NCBI RefSeq assembly: GCF_000015285.1
Contig: NC_008709.1
Coordinates: 372,001 to 436,000 of the forward strand
DNA from: Psychromonas ingrahamii 37
GTDB taxonomy: Bacteria; Pseudomonadota; Gammaproteobacteria; Enterobacterales; Psychromonadaceae
Direction: 5' to 3'
DNA length: 64,000 bases
Shown: positions 1 through 9,834 of the stretch, one piece after another
Numbering within the stretch: the stretch's first letter is position 1
How the letters are laid out: each line of letters starts with the position of its first letter
The notes under the pieces: generated by a model
Told to the model about the DNA's origin: nothing
The model's database searches: none
The model's input: the letters and a program-made list of their open reading frames with translations, nothing else
Position numbers and translations under genes: made by a program

Positions 1-899
1 CACTCGGGCATCAGTTAGTGGCATCGGATATACAAAATCGCATTAGAAAATGGGCCCAGTTTAAAGAGGAAAACCCAACGGCATGGCTGTACTGTTTCCG
101 AGGGGGGCTACGCTCACGATTATCGGCGCAATTTCTGAAAGATCACGGCGTTGATATTAATATCGTGCCGGGTGGTTATAAAGCGTTGCGCCGTTATCTT
201 ATTAACGTTATCGATCAGGCGTCTGAGAAAAAGTTAATGATTGTTGGCGGTAATACAGGTTGTGGTAAAACACTGTTAATCCAAGCGCTTGATAACGGGC
301 TGGATATCGAAGGTCGGGCCAATCACCGCGGCTCCAGTTTTGGTAAGCAGGTAACCGAGCAGCCGCGGCAAATTAGTTATGAAAATCAACTTGCGGTTGA
401 TATTCTGCATATTTCACAACATGCCAGCTCCTTGGTTATTGAGGATGAAAGCAAAGCTGTTGGCGCATTATATGTTCCTGAGCGGCTGTTTGCAGGTATG
501 ACGCGCGCGCCTATGGTGGTCGTTAATGATCCTCTTGAAATTCGCCTGCAGAGACTCTGTTATGAATACTGCACTTTAATGACGGAAAAGTTTAACCTAG
601 CATTAGGAGCTGAGCAGGGGTGGCAGGCTTATGAAAAATATTTACAGAATGGCCTGTACGGTATTAGAAAACGCTTGGGAACAGAAAAGTTTAAGGTAAT
701 GAATACTGTTTTGGAGGCCGCACTCAAGCAGCAGAAAAATACCGGGAGCGTCGAGGGGCACCTTAACTGGATTGCGTCAATACTAAGGGATTATTACGAT
801 CCTATGTACCAATATCAGCTTGAGAAAAAAGCCGACCGAGTACAATTTAGGGGCACATTCCAAGAGGTAAAAGAATGGTTAACCGTTAACACAAAATAA
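1..899 (+). CDS. mnmH: tRNA 2-selenouridine synthase, 5' end cut by window
   Basis: Enzyme that replaces the sulfur of 2-thiouridine at the tRNA wobble position (Lys, Glu, Gln tRNAs) with selenium from selenophosphate, via a geranylated intermediate. The frame is open from the first bases (codons in phase with nt 3), so the N-terminal part of the rhodanese domain lies outside. Visible are the rhodanese active-site segment YCFRGGLRS with its catalytic Cys, and a P-loop GGNTGCGKT near nt 245-271, the two hallmarks of SelU/MnmH. About 298 residues are present. Its presence implies a selenophosphate supply (selD) elsewhere in the genome. Family assignment is firm; the true start is unseen. Confidence 0.93.
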   Translation, partial: LGHQLVASDIQNRIRKWAQFKEENPTAWLYCFRGGLRSRLSAQFLKDHGVDINIVPGGYKALRRYLINVIDQASEKKLMIVGGNTGCGKTLLIQALDNGLDIEGRANHRGSSFGKQVTEQPRQISYENQLAVDILHISQHASSLVIEDESKAVGALYVPERLFAGMTRAPMVVVNDPLEIRLQRLCYEYCTLMTEKFNLALGAEQGWQAYEKYLQNGLYGIRKRLGTEKFKVMNTVLEAALKQQKNTGSVEGHLNWIASILRDYYDPMYQYQLEKKADRVQFRGTFQEVKEWLTVNTK

Positions 900-1015
900 G
901 CGGCTTTCGGCTCGAAGCTCGCAGTTCGTCGCTCACAGCTTTTAATCGAATGATCTATTTTACCGCTATGCTATGATACTTTTATTCATAAAATGTAAGC
1001 AACAAGAGAATCACT

Positions 1016-2077
1016 ATGCCTAAAAATGAAAATATTTATATAGAATCAGAAACAGTGTTAATCACTCCCGCAGAATTAAAAGATTTAGTGCCTGCTTCAG
1101 AAGAAGTTTATCAGTTTATCGCAGAAGCCCGCCAAACAGTGTCGAATATAGTGCATAAAAAAGATCCTCGTTTTTTGGTGATTTGCGGACCTTGTTCTAT
1201 TCATGATATTGATGCCGCTAAAGACTATGCGACACGCCTAAAATCCTTACATGAGGAATATAAGGATACGCTTTATATTGTTATGAGGGTCTATTTTGAA
1301 AAACCCCGCACCACAGTTGGTTGGAAAGGGTTAATCAATGACCCGTACATGGATGATTCATTCGAAATTGAAACTGGATTAAAGCAAGCTCGCGAACTAC
1401 TGCTATGGATTTCCGAATTAGGTTTACCTATTGCAACGGAAGCGCTTGATCCTATCAGCCCGCAATATTTAGGCGATCTGTTTAGTTGGTCTGCAATTGG
1501 CGCGCGTACTACTGAGTCACAAACTCACCGCGAAATGGCAAGTGGTTTATCAATGCCGGTTGGTTTCAAAAATGGCACCGACGGCAGTTTATCTACCGCT
1601 GTCAACGCGATGAAATCTGCGTCTTCTCCACATCGTTTTATGGGTATTAACCAGTTAGGCCAAAGTGCATTACTGCAGACCTCGGGTAATCGAGATGGAC
1701 ATGTTATTTTACGTGGTGGTGGTGGTAAGCCAAACTATGATTCCGTCAACGTTGCACTGGCTGAGCAGGCGCTTAAAAAAGCCAAAGTAGAAGAAGTATT
1801 AATTGTCGACTGCAGCCATGAAAATTCAAATAAAAATCATACCCTGCAGCCTTTAGTGGCAAAAGATGTATTCCATCAGGTGACTGAAGGAAATAAATCC
1901 ATTGTCGGTATTATGCTAGAAAGTAATATTAATGAAGGTAATCAAGCAGCCACATTGCCTAAAGCGTCCCTTAAATATGGTGTGTCAGTCACTGATGCCT
2001 GTATTGATTGGGAAACAACGAGTCAACTTCTTGCTGAAGCTGTCAATGTATTAAAAGATACTTTAAAAACAAGATAA
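1016..2077 (+). CDS. aroF: 3-deoxy-7-phosphoheptulonate synthase (probably Tyr-sensitive)
   Basis: Class I DAHP synthase condensing phosphoenolpyruvate and erythrose 4-phosphate, the first step of the shikimate pathway. At 353 aa it has the usual family length. Typical segments are CGPCSIHD, KPRTTVGWKG, FKNGTDGS and DCSHENSNK, which hold phosphate- and metal-binding residues. It starts 9 nt before tyrA on the same strand, the aroF-tyrA arrangement of enteric bacteria and vibrios; that linkage is why the Tyr-sensitive isozyme name is preferred over aroG or aroH. Feedback specificity cannot be read directly from the sequence. No convincing TyrR box pair was found upstream. Confidence 0.93.
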   Translation: MPKNENIYIESETVLITPAELKDLVPASEEVYQFIAEARQTVSNIVHKKDPRFLVICGPCSIHDIDAAKDYATRLKSLHEEYKDTLYIVMRVYFEKPRTTVGWKGLINDPYMDDSFEIETGLKQARELLLWISELGLPIATEALDPISPQYLGDLFSWSAIGARTTESQTHREMASGLSMPVGFKNGTDGSLSTAVNAMKSASSPHRFMGINQLGQSALLQTSGNRDGHVILRGGGGKPNYDSVNVALAEQALKKAKVEEVLIVDCSHENSNKNHTLQPLVAKDVFHQVTEGNKSIVGIMLESNINEGNQAATLPKASLKYGVSVTDACIDWETTSQLLAEAVNVLKDTLKTR

Positions 2078-2086
2078 GAAGGGTTT

Positions 2087-3214
2087 ATGCCTTTAAGTAA
2101 ATTAAGAGATCAAATTGATGCCGTTGATCAGCAGATAATTGACCTGCTTGCTGAGCGTCTGCGTTTGGTTGGTGAAGTGGGTGAGGTTAAAGCCAAGCAT
2201 GGTTTACCTATTTATGTTCCTGAGCGTGAAGCGGCTATGCTGGCTAAACGCCGCGAGGAAGCATCATCTAAAGGCGTGCCGGCCAATTTAATCGAGGATA
2301 TCCTGCGCCGTACAATGCGCGAATCCTACGCCAGTGAAAATGATACTGGCTTTAAAACGGTTAATCCAAAGATGAAAAGAATTGTTATCATTGGTGGGAA
2401 CGGCTTATTAGGTCAGCGTTTTGTGGAAATGTTTAAGCTATCAGGCTATGAAGTTGATATTCTAGGACGTGCTAATTGGGACAAGGCAGAGGAGATATGC
2501 AGTCATGCAGGTCTGGTTATTGTCGGTTCACCCATTGATGTCACTGTCTCAGTTATCGAGCAACTGAGCTATCTCCCCGAAGATTGTATATTAGCTGATA
2601 TTACCAGCGTAAAAGATGGACCGTTACAGGCAATGCTGAAGGTGCATAAAGGACCGGTTGTTGGTTTACATCCTATGTTTGGTCCTGATATTAGCAGTTT
2701 TGCCAAGCAGGTTGTTGTTTATTGTAATGGTCGGGGTGAAGAGAAGTACCAGTGGTTAATCGAACAGATGAAAATCTGGGGAGCGCATCTTTATAACGTT
2801 GACTCGACAGTTCACGATGAGTCGATGACCCTGATTCAAGCATTACGACACTTTACGAGTTTTGTCTACGGAAGCCATTTAAAAGAAGTTAATGCTGATT
2901 TAAAACAGTTGTTAGATTTAAGCTCCCCAATTTATCGTTTGGAGCTGGCGATGGTCGGACGCTTGTTTGCGCAGGATCCTGCTTTATATGCCGATATTAT
3001 TCTTTCACAAAAAAATAATCTGGTGATGATCAAACGTTATCATCAGCATTTTGCCGAGGCGATTGAGTTACTTGAAAATGCGGATCGGGAGCAGTTTATT
3101 AAACGTTTTGAATCGGTAACCGAATGGATGGGGGATTACTCTTCTCTTTTTCTTGATGAAAGTCGTTCGCTACTGCAGCAGGCCCATGATAATCGCCATT
3201 ACGAAGATAAATAA
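2087..3214 (+). CDS. tyrA: Bifunctional chorismate mutase / prephenate dehydrogenase
   Basis: Fused T-protein that converts chorismate to prephenate and oxidises it to 4-hydroxyphenylpyruvate for tyrosine synthesis. Residues about 1-90 are an AroQ-type chorismate mutase helix bundle ([19 protein letters not shown]). The dehydrogenase follows from about residue 98 with the dinucleotide-binding [12 protein letters not shown] and the GLHPMFGPD segment carrying the substrate-binding His. At 375 aa it matches the E. coli enzyme. It is the second gene of the aroF-tyrA operon, preceded by AAGGG-type ribosome-binding sequence, and ends just before a strong intrinsic terminator shared with raiA. Confidence 0.96.
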   Translation: MPLSKLRDQIDAVDQQIIDLLAERLRLVGEVGEVKAKHGLPIYVPEREAAMLAKRREEASSKGVPANLIEDILRRTMRESYASENDTGFKTVNPKMKRIVIIGGNGLLGQRFVEMFKLSGYEVDILGRANWDKAEEICSHAGLVIVGSPIDVTVSVIEQLSYLPEDCILADITSVKDGPLQAMLKVHKGPVVGLHPMFGPDISSFAKQVVVYCNGRGEEKYQWLIEQMKIWGAHLYNVDSTVHDESMTLIQALRHFTSFVYGSHLKEVNADLKQLLDLSSPIYRLELAMVGRLFAQDPALYADIILSQKNNLVMIKRYHQHFAEAIELLENADREQFIKRFESVTEWMGDYSSLFLDESRSLLQQAHDNRHYEDK

Positions 3215-3246
3215 AGAACAATTTATAACCTTTTTTCCAGGTAATA

Positions 3247-3273
3247 AAAAAGGAGGTTTTTAACCTCCTTTTT
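3247..3273. terminator. Bidirectional intrinsic terminator between tyrA and raiA
   Basis: Perfect 12-bp inverted repeat (AAAAAGGAGGTT and its complement) around a TTT loop, with A and T runs on both sides, so it can stop transcription of both convergent genes. Confidence 0.9.
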
Positions 3274-3300
3274 TATTTACTTACTTGCCTTGTATCAGTT

Positions 3301-3711
3301 TTATGCTGCGAACTCTTTATTTAATTTTATTTCAGCATCTGATTCAATTTCAATCTCTGGTTCTTCAATCGCTTCGCCTGAAATTTCTCCTGTTCGGCAC
3401 ATATCTTTACCGTTATTTTTTGCGCGACTCGCTTCAGATTTATGGAGGTATTTAGTCAACTGACGTTCTAATTTTTGAAATAATTGTCCAATTGCTACAT
3501 ACAAATCATCGTTCTGTGCATGTGCAAAAATCTTATCATTAGGAACGTTAATTGTGGCTTCTATTTTTACGCCTTTAGGCTCTTTGGTGATAATGACGTG
3601 GGGAGTGATAAGAGGAATTTGTAGTTTTTCTAGTTTTTCGAACCGTTCCTCTACTTTGGTGCGCATTGTATCAGTGATAGTAATTTGTTTACTTGTGATT
3701 TCAATTCTCAT
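3301..3711 (-). CDS. raiA: Ribosome-associated inhibitor / hibernation factor (RaiA/YfiA type)
   Basis: Small protein that binds the 30S A and P sites in stationary phase or cold and blocks translation. The first 100 residues match the HPF/RaiA fold: ITSKQITIT at the start, and a QLFQKLERQLTKYLHK helix. A Glu-rich acidic tail of about 35 residues follows, somewhat longer than in E. coli RaiA. The ATG at 3711 is preferred over an upstream GTG at 3720 because AGAGG sits 8 nt before it. Being next to aroF-tyrA repeats the E. coli neighbourhood (raiA near pheA/tyrA-aroF), which supports raiA over hpf. Confidence 0.92.
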   Translation of the reverse strand: MRIEITSKQITITDTMRTKVEERFEKLEKLQIPLITPHVIITKEPKGVKIEATINVPNDKIFAHAQNDDLYVAIGQLFQKLERQLTKYLHKSEASRAKNNGKDMCRTGEISGEAIEEPEIEIESDAEIKLNKEFAA

Positions 3712-4026
3712 ATAAGACACCTCTTGATTGTACGTTTATTGCATTTACAAATAGATTATTCTTTTTTGCCAACTTTAAAAGCGATCTTTGTCACAATTTT
3801 TTACACTTTTCTGGCTTGTACTATTAATGAAATTATTATTTGACCTAGGTTTGTTTTTCTTAAAATAAAAATAATCATTCCTTGTTGTGCGGAAAAACTT
3901 AGGGCATCCTGAAAAGATAACTTCATTACTTTTACCTCTTACTTTTTTAATTTAAATGTTTTTTTAATTTTTCTTTTGCTATCTTTGTTCCCATTACTCC
4001 TCTTATTTAACAGCTGAATCTATTAT
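3712..4026. other. Intergenic region between raiA and yejA
   Basis: About 315 AT-rich bases between divergent genes. It must hold both promoters; no operator, repeat or small gene could be assigned with confidence. Confidence 0.6.
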
Positions 4027-5847
4027 ATGTTTCGACTCTCACTCTTTAAGTTTACACGCCTTTTGCTATTTTGCTATTTAAGTAGCTGCAGTTCTTTGTT
4101 ATTTGCCAGTGCCTGGCAGCATGGGCTTAGTATGTATGGAGACTTTAAATATGCGCCAAATTTTGCACATTTTCAATATGTAAATCCAAATGCACCTAAG
4201 GGAGGCGTCTTTAGACAAGCGGCTATTGGTAGTTTTGACTCCCTAAATCCATTTATTGTAAAAGGCAATGCAGCCAGTGGGATCACTATGATTTACGATA
4301 CTTTACTGGCTCAGTCACGAGATGAACCCTTTAGCAGTTATGGATTGATTGCGGAAAAAGTGAAAGTGGCGAGTGACTTTACATCGGTCAGTTTTATGAT
4401 CAATAAAAAGGCGCGATTTCACGATGGTAAAAGTATTCAGGCCAGTGATGTTAAGTTCAGTTTTGAATTGTTGGTCGAAAAAGGGGCGCCACATTATCGC
4501 TCTTATTATTCCGGGGTAAAGGATGTGGTGGTGGATAATGACCAGCAGGTCACTTTTTATTTTAAAGAAGTTGGTAATCGGGAATTGTCTTTAATCATTG
4601 GTCAGCTTCCCATTTTACCAGAACACTTTTGGGCGGATAAGGATTTTTCCACAAGCAGCTTAACTATTCCGCTTGGTTCGGGTCCCTATCAAGTAGAGAG
4701 TTTTGATGCTTCAAAAAGAATCACTTACAAAAGAGTGAAAGATTATTGGGCAAAAGATTTAGCCGTTAATAAAGGCCTGCATAATTTTGACACTATGATC
4801 TTTGATTATTATCGCGATGATAGTGTTGCCTTTGAAGCGTTTAAATCGGGTAATTTTGATTACCGCCTGGAAAGCTCGGCAAAGCGTTGGGCAACGGGTT
4901 ATGTCGGTGAAAACTTTGATTCAGGCGCAATTATCACCAGTAAAATTGCCGATAAAAATCCGCAGGGTATGCAGGGTTTCTGGTTTAATCTGCGTAAAGA
5001 AAAATTTAAAGATGTTAATGTCCGTGAAGCGATTGCTTTGTTATTTGATTTTGAATGGGCCAATAAAACCCTTTTTTATGGCGCTTACTCGCGTATTAAC
5101 AGCTTTTATTCTGGCTCTGAGTTATCCACCCAAGAAAATATTTCTGCCGCTGAACGTGCTGTTTTACGGCCCTATAAAGCACAGCTGCCAAAGGCTGTTT
5201 TTGAACCTATCAAATTCCTGGAAAGCAGTGCAGACGGCAATGTTCGAGGGCGGCTGAGAAAAGCTGTGGCATTACTTGAACTTGCCGGATACCAGTTAAA
5301 AGACAGTAAAATGCAGGATAAGAACGGCCGGCAATTAAGCTTTGAGTTTTTACTTTATAGTAAGGATTTCGAACGTGTGGTGCATCCATTTCGCCGTAAT
5401 CTGCAGCGTATCGGAATAAAAACATCGCTTCGACTGGTTGATGTTTCCCAGTATATCAACCGTTTAAATAATTTTGATTTTGACTTGGTATCATTGCGCA
5501 AAGGGCAATCAATATCGCCGGGTAATGAACAATCGGGTCATTGGGGCTGCGATAGTATGATGGAGCCCGGAACCGCAAACTGGTCCGGGGTTTGTCATCC
5601 GGTCATTGATCAGCTGGTCACTAAATTAATTATGGCCGATACACGGAAAGAGCTGGTGCAGACAACCAAAGCCTTAGACCGTGTTTTGCTTAGTCAGCAT
5701 TTTGTTATTCCCCAGTGGTATCTGCCCGCCTATCGAATCGCCTATTGGAATAAATTCTCTCGTCCGAATATTGCGCCAATATATGATTTGGGTTTATCCA
5801 CCTGGTGGTCAACGCAGGCTGAAAATGATCAGGAGGAGAGTCAATAA
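4027..5847 (+). CDS. yejA: Peptide ABC transporter, periplasmic binding protein (YejA-like)
   Basis: Extracellular solute-binding protein family 5, the periplasmic receptor of the YejABEF oligopeptide importer (in E. coli the route for microcin C). An N-terminal hydrophobic signal sequence ends around FASA, residue 29. The mature protein begins [13 protein letters not shown], then shows the family pattern [18 protein letters not shown] and a long C-terminal lobe ending in [14 protein letters not shown]. At 606 aa it has the length of YejA rather than OppA (about 540). Its stop codon overlaps the first base of yejB, so the four yej genes form one operon. Substrate in this organism is not known. 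Confidence 0.92.
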   Translation: MFRLSLFKFTRLLLFCYLSSCSSLLFASAWQHGLSMYGDFKYAPNFAHFQYVNPNAPKGGVFRQAAIGSFDSLNPFIVKGNAASGITMIYDTLLAQSRDEPFSSYGLIAEKVKVASDFTSVSFMINKKARFHDGKSIQASDVKFSFELLVEKGAPHYRSYYSGVKDVVVDNDQQVTFYFKEVGNRELSLIIGQLPILPEHFWADKDFSTSSLTIPLGSGPYQVESFDASKRITYKRVKDYWAKDLAVNKGLHNFDTMIFDYYRDDSVAFEAFKSGNFDYRLESSAKRWATGYVGENFDSGAIITSKIADKNPQGMQGFWFNLRKEKFKDVNVREAIALLFDFEWANKTLFYGAYSRINSFYSGSELSTQENISAAERAVLRPYKAQLPKAVFEPIKFLESSADGNVRGRLRKAVALLELAGYQLKDSKMQDKNGRQLSFEFLLYSKDFERVVHPFRRNLQRIGIKTSLRLVDVSQYINRLNNFDFDLVSLRKGQSISPGNEQSGHWGCDSMMEPGTANWSGVCHPVIDQLVTKLIMADTRKELVQTTKALDRVLLSQHFVIPQWYLPAYRIAYWNKFSRPNIAPIYDLGLSTWWSTQAENDQEESQ

Positions 5848-6923
5848 TGAATTATTATATTTTAAGACGTTTATTACTTATTATTCCGACCTTGTTAGGC
5901 ATTATGACCATTAATTTTTTTATTGTGCAGATTGCCCCCGGTGGTCCCGTTGAACAAGCGATTGCACAATATCAGGGCATAGGCGATGCTAATACAACGC
6001 GTGTTGCATCAGGCACTAACAGTGAAATAAAACAGGGTGGCGAAAGTAAATACAGGGGTTCCCGAGGGGTGGATCCTGAATATATTAAAGCACTTGAAAA
6101 ACTCTATGGTTTTGATAAACCTATTGTAGAGCGTTACTTTTCAATGTTATGGCGTTATATAAAATTTGATTTTGGCGAAAGCTTTTATCGCAATGAAAAA
6201 GTCACCGATTTAATTATTTCAAAAATGCCCGTTTCAATTTCACTGGGGCTTTGGACGACGCTGCTGGTCTACTTGATTTCTATCCCACTGGGCATTAAAA
6301 AAGCCACCTCCCATGGTCATTCTTTTGACATTTGGACCAGTACTATTGTGACCGTTGCCTATGCGCTCCCAAGTTTTATTGTCGCTATTATGCTGATTGT
6401 TCTTTTTGCCGGTGGCTCTTATTATGACTGGTTTCCTCTGCGCGGATTAACCTCGGATAATTTCTCGGAATTAAGCTTGATGGCGCAAATTAAAGATTAT
6501 TTCTGGCATCTTACCCTGCCTGTTTTTGCCTCTGTATTGGGCAGTTTTGCAACCCTGACTATGCTTACTAAAAACTCTTTCCTTGATGAAATTCATAAAC
6601 AATATGTGGTGACTGCCCGCGCCAAGGGCTGCTCGGATAAGCGCATTTTGTATGGTCATGTTTTTAGAAATGCCATGTTATTAGTCTTGGCGGGTTTACC
6701 CGCGGCATTGATTGGTATTTTTTTTACTGGTTCGATGTTAATTGAAGTTATTTTTTCTTTAGACGGTTTAGGTCTATTAAGCTTTGAATCTGTTATCAAC
6801 CGGGATTACCCGGTGATTTTTGCCTCGCTTTATATGTTTACTCTAGTGGGGCTGGTTTTAAAACTGATCAGTGATATCACTTATACTCTGATTGATCCAC
6901 GCATTACTTTTGAGGGGCGTTAA
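5847..6923 (+). CDS. yejB: Peptide ABC transporter permease (YejB-like)
   Basis: Inner-membrane permease of the YejABEF importer, DppB/OppB family. The N-terminus [19 protein letters not shown] is the classic start of this family with transmembrane helix 1. A soluble loop of about 100 residues follows, then five further hydrophobic helices. The EAA loop that contacts the ATPase is [20 protein letters not shown]. Start overlaps the yejA stop by one base, and the stop lies one base before the yejE start, implying translational coupling. Pairs with YejE as a heterodimeric channel. Confidence 0.94.
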   Translation: MNYYILRRLLLIIPTLLGIMTINFFIVQIAPGGPVEQAIAQYQGIGDANTTRVASGTNSEIKQGGESKYRGSRGVDPEYIKALEKLYGFDKPIVERYFSMLWRYIKFDFGESFYRNEKVTDLIISKMPVSISLGLWTTLLVYLISIPLGIKKATSHGHSFDIWTSTIVTVAYALPSFIVAIMLIVLFAGGSYYDWFPLRGLTSDNFSELSLMAQIKDYFWHLTLPVFASVLGSFATLTMLTKNSFLDEIHKQYVVTARAKGCSDKRILYGHVFRNAMLLVLAGLPAALIGIFFTGSMLIEVIFSLDGLGLLSFESVINRDYPVIFASLYMFTLVGLVLKLISDITYTLIDPRITFEGR

Positions 6924-6924
6924 G

Positions 6925-7974
6925 ATGTCATTATTAAACACATGGCAAGAGATGCGCAACAATCCGGTGAATGTGGATCGCTGGTTGCAGTTCAAAAATA
7001 ATAAACGCGGTTATTGGTCGCTGTGGATCTTTTTAATCTTATTTTTAGCCAGTTTGCTGGGTGAACTGTGGATAAATGATAAACCTATTATGGTTTCTTA
7101 CCAGCAGCATTGGTATTTCCCCCTTGTTGAGGATATTCCTGAGAATCAACTCGGGGGTGATTTTGATATCACCACGGATTTTAGTGATCCTTATATGGTG
7201 ACGCAAATTAACAAAGCGGGCTGGATTATCTGGCCGCTGATCCCTTTTTATTTTGATAGTATTAATTTTGAATTAACCGAACCGGCACCCTCACCACCCA
7301 GTGATATTAACTATCTGGGAACCGATGACCAGGGACGGGATGTTTTGGCGCGTTTGGTTTATGGATTTAGAATTTCTGTCTTTTTTGCGTTAGCGTTAAC
7401 CTTAGTCAGCTCAGTTATTGGTATTATTGTCGGTGCTGTTCAGGGGTATTACGGCGGACGAATAGATCTGTTCGGGCAGCGTTTTTTAGAAATTTGGGAA
7501 GGTCTGCCGATGTTATTTATGCTGATTATTTTAGCCAGTTTTGTGGAGCCTACTTTTCTGTGGTTATTAGGTCTGATGATTCTTTTTAGCTGGCCAAGTT
7601 TAGTGGGTGTGGTGCGTGCGGAGTTTTTACGCGGGCGGCACTTAGAATATGTTAAAGCCGCCCGCGCTTTGGGCGTTGGCGATAAAAAAATCATGTTTAA
7701 ACATATTTTACCCAATGCCATGATTGCAACCTTAACTTTTATGCCTTATCTATTTACCGGGGCTTTAACCACGTTAACCTCCTTAGATTTCCTCGGTTTT
7801 GGTTTACCTTTGGGTTCTGCATCATTAGGTGAGATGGTCGCTCAGGGAAAAGACAACCTGCATGCCCCCTGGCTTGCTATTACTGCATTTATTTCATTAT
7901 CTACTATTTTGGTCTTATTAGTTTTTATCGGAGAAGCAACGCGTGATGCATTTGATCCAAGGAGATCCTTGTGA
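6925..7974 (+). CDS. yejE: Peptide ABC transporter permease (YejE-like)
   Basis: Second permease of the YejABEF importer, DppC/OppC family, 349 aa. The ATG at 6925 is chosen because it comes one base after the yejB stop and gives the usual N-terminus; an in-frame TTG at 6892 would overlap yejB. It has one N-terminal helix, a large periplasmic segment characteristic of YejE, LGTDDQGRDVLARLVYG, then a five-helix permease domain. The EAA loop is ARALGVGDKKIMFKHILPNA. The last codons overlap the yejF start. Confidence 0.94.
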   Translation: MSLLNTWQEMRNNPVNVDRWLQFKNNKRGYWSLWIFLILFLASLLGELWINDKPIMVSYQQHWYFPLVEDIPENQLGGDFDITTDFSDPYMVTQINKAGWIIWPLIPFYFDSINFELTEPAPSPPSDINYLGTDDQGRDVLARLVYGFRISVFFALALTLVSSVIGIIVGAVQGYYGGRIDLFGQRFLEIWEGLPMLFMLIILASFVEPTFLWLLGLMILFSWPSLVGVVRAEFLRGRHLEYVKAARALGVGDKKIMFKHILPNAMIATLTFMPYLFTGALTTLTSLDFLGFGLPLGSASLGEMVAQGKDNLHAPWLAITAFISLSTILVLLVFIGEATRDAFDPRRSL

Positions 7975-9563
7975 GTAGCAAAAATGAATTATTAAAAATA
8001 GAAAATCTGGCGGTCAGTTTTGGCGATAAAAATATTGTCAGTGGGGTAAGTTTTAGCCTTGATAAAGGGCAAACATTAGCGATTGTGGGTGAGAGTGGTG
8101 CGGGTAAGTCTCTGGTTGCCCTCTCTATTCTGCAGTTATTACCCTATCCCCACGCACACCACCCCGCGGGTGAAATCTATATAGATGGTTTGCAGTTAGT
8201 GGGAAAAGAGGCCGCAGTACTTGAAACTATTCGCGGCAATAAAGTGGGCATGATTTTCCAGGAGCCCATGACCTCACTCAACCCTCTGCATACGGTGCAA
8301 AAGCAGATTGCTGAAACTTTATTGATCCATAAAGGACTAACAGGTAAGGCATCCCATGCGCGTATTATTGAGTTATTAGATTTGGTGGGCATTGAAGCGC
8401 CGGAGACACGTTTAGCTTCCTATCCTCATGAGTTATCCGGCGGACAACGTCAACGCGTTATGATCGCAATGGCGCTCGCTAACGAGCCAGAACTGCTGAT
8501 TGCCGATGAGCCGACCACTGCCCTTGATGTGACCATTCAAAGGCAAATTTTGGATCTGTTAAAATCATTACAAAAACGTCTTAATATGGCGGTGTTAATC
8601 ATTACCCATGATCTTCATGTTGTTAAGCATATTGCCGATTCAGTATTAGTTATGCACGATGGGAAAAGCATAGAATATAGCAGTAAAAATGCGCTTTTCT
8701 CAAACCCTAAGCACGAATATACTAAACTCTTATTAAATGCCGAACCTGCCGGTGAGATGACGGAATTAACGGCACCCCAACTTATTTTAAGTGCGGCTAA
8801 TATTAATGTGAGTTACCCATTAAAGAAAAATTTTTGGGGAAAAACCACCCGTAGTTTACAAGCTGTTAAAAATGTCAGTTTACAGATTCATCAGAGTGAA
8901 ACGGTTGCAATAGTGGGGGAAAGCGGCTCCGGGAAAAGTACCTTAGCGCAAGCGATACTGCAGCTTAATAAAAGTACTGGAGACGTTGTTTATCTGGGTG
9001 AAAAAATAAATGCAATTAAACATAACGAGCTACAAAAATTAAGGAAAAAATTACAGATAGTTTTTCAGGATCCCTTTGCAAGTTTAAGTCCGCGTATGTC
9101 TGTTCGCGATATTATTGCCGAAGGGCTGCAGGTTCATCAACCAAAAAAACCATTATCCAGTCAAGAAATAGATGCCCAAGTTGAGCAAGTTTTACAACGA
9201 GTTGGCCTGGAAAAAGACAGTGGCTTGCGTTACCCCCATGAGTTTTCGGGGGGGCAGCGTCAACGAATCTCAATTGCGCGAGCATTGATTTTAAAACCGC
9301 AGTTAATTGTATTAGATGAGCCAACGTCAGCCTTAGACCGCAGTATCCAGAAACAGATATTAGCACTGTTAATCTCACTGCAAAAAGAACTCGGCTTAAG
9401 TTATCTTTTTATCAGTCATGATTTGTCTGTTGTCCGCACTATTAGCCATCGTGTATTAGTGATGTACAATGGTGAAATTGTTGAACAGGGGACCACCAAA
9501 AAAATATTTGCACAGCCTCGCCATGAGTACACAAAAATACTATTATTATCCTCTGTTTTGTGA
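7971..9563 (+). CDS. yejF: Peptide ABC transporter ATPase, two fused cassettes (YejF-like)
   Basis: Cytoplasmic ATPase that powers YejBE; both nucleotide-binding domains are on one 530-aa chain. First cassette: Walker A GESGAGKS (about residue 38), signature LSGGQRQR, Walker B LLIADEPTTALD. Second cassette from about residue 265: GESGSGKS, FSGGQRQR, LIVLDEPTSALD. Each cassette ends with the peptide-importer tail (PKHEYTKLLL and PRHEYTKILL). Translation starts at GTG 7971 overlapping the yejE stop by four bases. Both cassettes look catalytically complete. Confidence 0.95.
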   Translation: MSSKNELLKIENLAVSFGDKNIVSGVSFSLDKGQTLAIVGESGAGKSLVALSILQLLPYPHAHHPAGEIYIDGLQLVGKEAAVLETIRGNKVGMIFQEPMTSLNPLHTVQKQIAETLLIHKGLTGKASHARIIELLDLVGIEAPETRLASYPHELSGGQRQRVMIAMALANEPELLIADEPTTALDVTIQRQILDLLKSLQKRLNMAVLIITHDLHVVKHIADSVLVMHDGKSIEYSSKNALFSNPKHEYTKLLLNAEPAGEMTELTAPQLILSAANINVSYPLKKNFWGKTTRSLQAVKNVSLQIHQSETVAIVGESGSGKSTLAQAILQLNKSTGDVVYLGEKINAIKHNELQKLRKKLQIVFQDPFASLSPRMSVRDIIAEGLQVHQPKKPLSSQEIDAQVEQVLQRVGLEKDSGLRYPHEFSGGQRQRISIARALILKPQLIVLDEPTSALDRSIQKQILALLISLQKELGLSYLFISHDLSVVRTISHRVLVMYNGEIVEQGTTKKIFAQPRHEYTKILLLSSVL

Positions 9564-9578
9564 TGATATGAGAGCATA

Positions 9579-9812
9579 ATACCAAAAGAACTAAAAAGAT
9601 GATCATCCTTGCTGGTTAAAATTATCCCTAACTGCGTTGTGAGTTTTATTCAGAACATCCTGTTCTTCACCACTTTGTGGTCAGCTAAAGCTGTTCAAAA
9701 TCGTTCCGTACGATTTTGTGAAGAAGAATAACGATCGAATGCAACTCACGCCTTGTTAGTACTCATTTTTCCTTCGCAATCATTGATCACTTCATTAATT
9801 CTTTTGGTATAA
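9579..9812. mobile_element. MITE-like non-coding element
   Basis: A 234-bp segment without a plausible gene, filling the yejF-slt gap. It is bounded by imperfect terminal inverted repeats: the left end begins ATACCAAAAGAACTAA and the right end is the complement of ATACCAAAAGAATTAA; similarity continues inward to TGATCA on both sides. Internal self-complementary segments include AAAATCGT/ACGATTTT, CAGCT/AGCTG and CCAC/GTGG. Taking TACC...GGTA as the ends, TAA lies on both flanks and may be a target duplication. No transposase is encoded; it would need one in trans. No second copy was seen in the window. Confidence 0.65.
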
Positions 9813-9834
9813 CTAACCTTTTTGGAGAGCTTTT

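Noticed and set aside
900-945. GC-richer run with repeated GCTCG after mnmH, as a possible repeat element
   Set aside because: No clean inverted or direct repeat boundaries and no second copy in the window.
975-1010. TyrR box before aroF
   Set aside because: TGTAAG is present but the matching TTTACA half at the right spacing is not.
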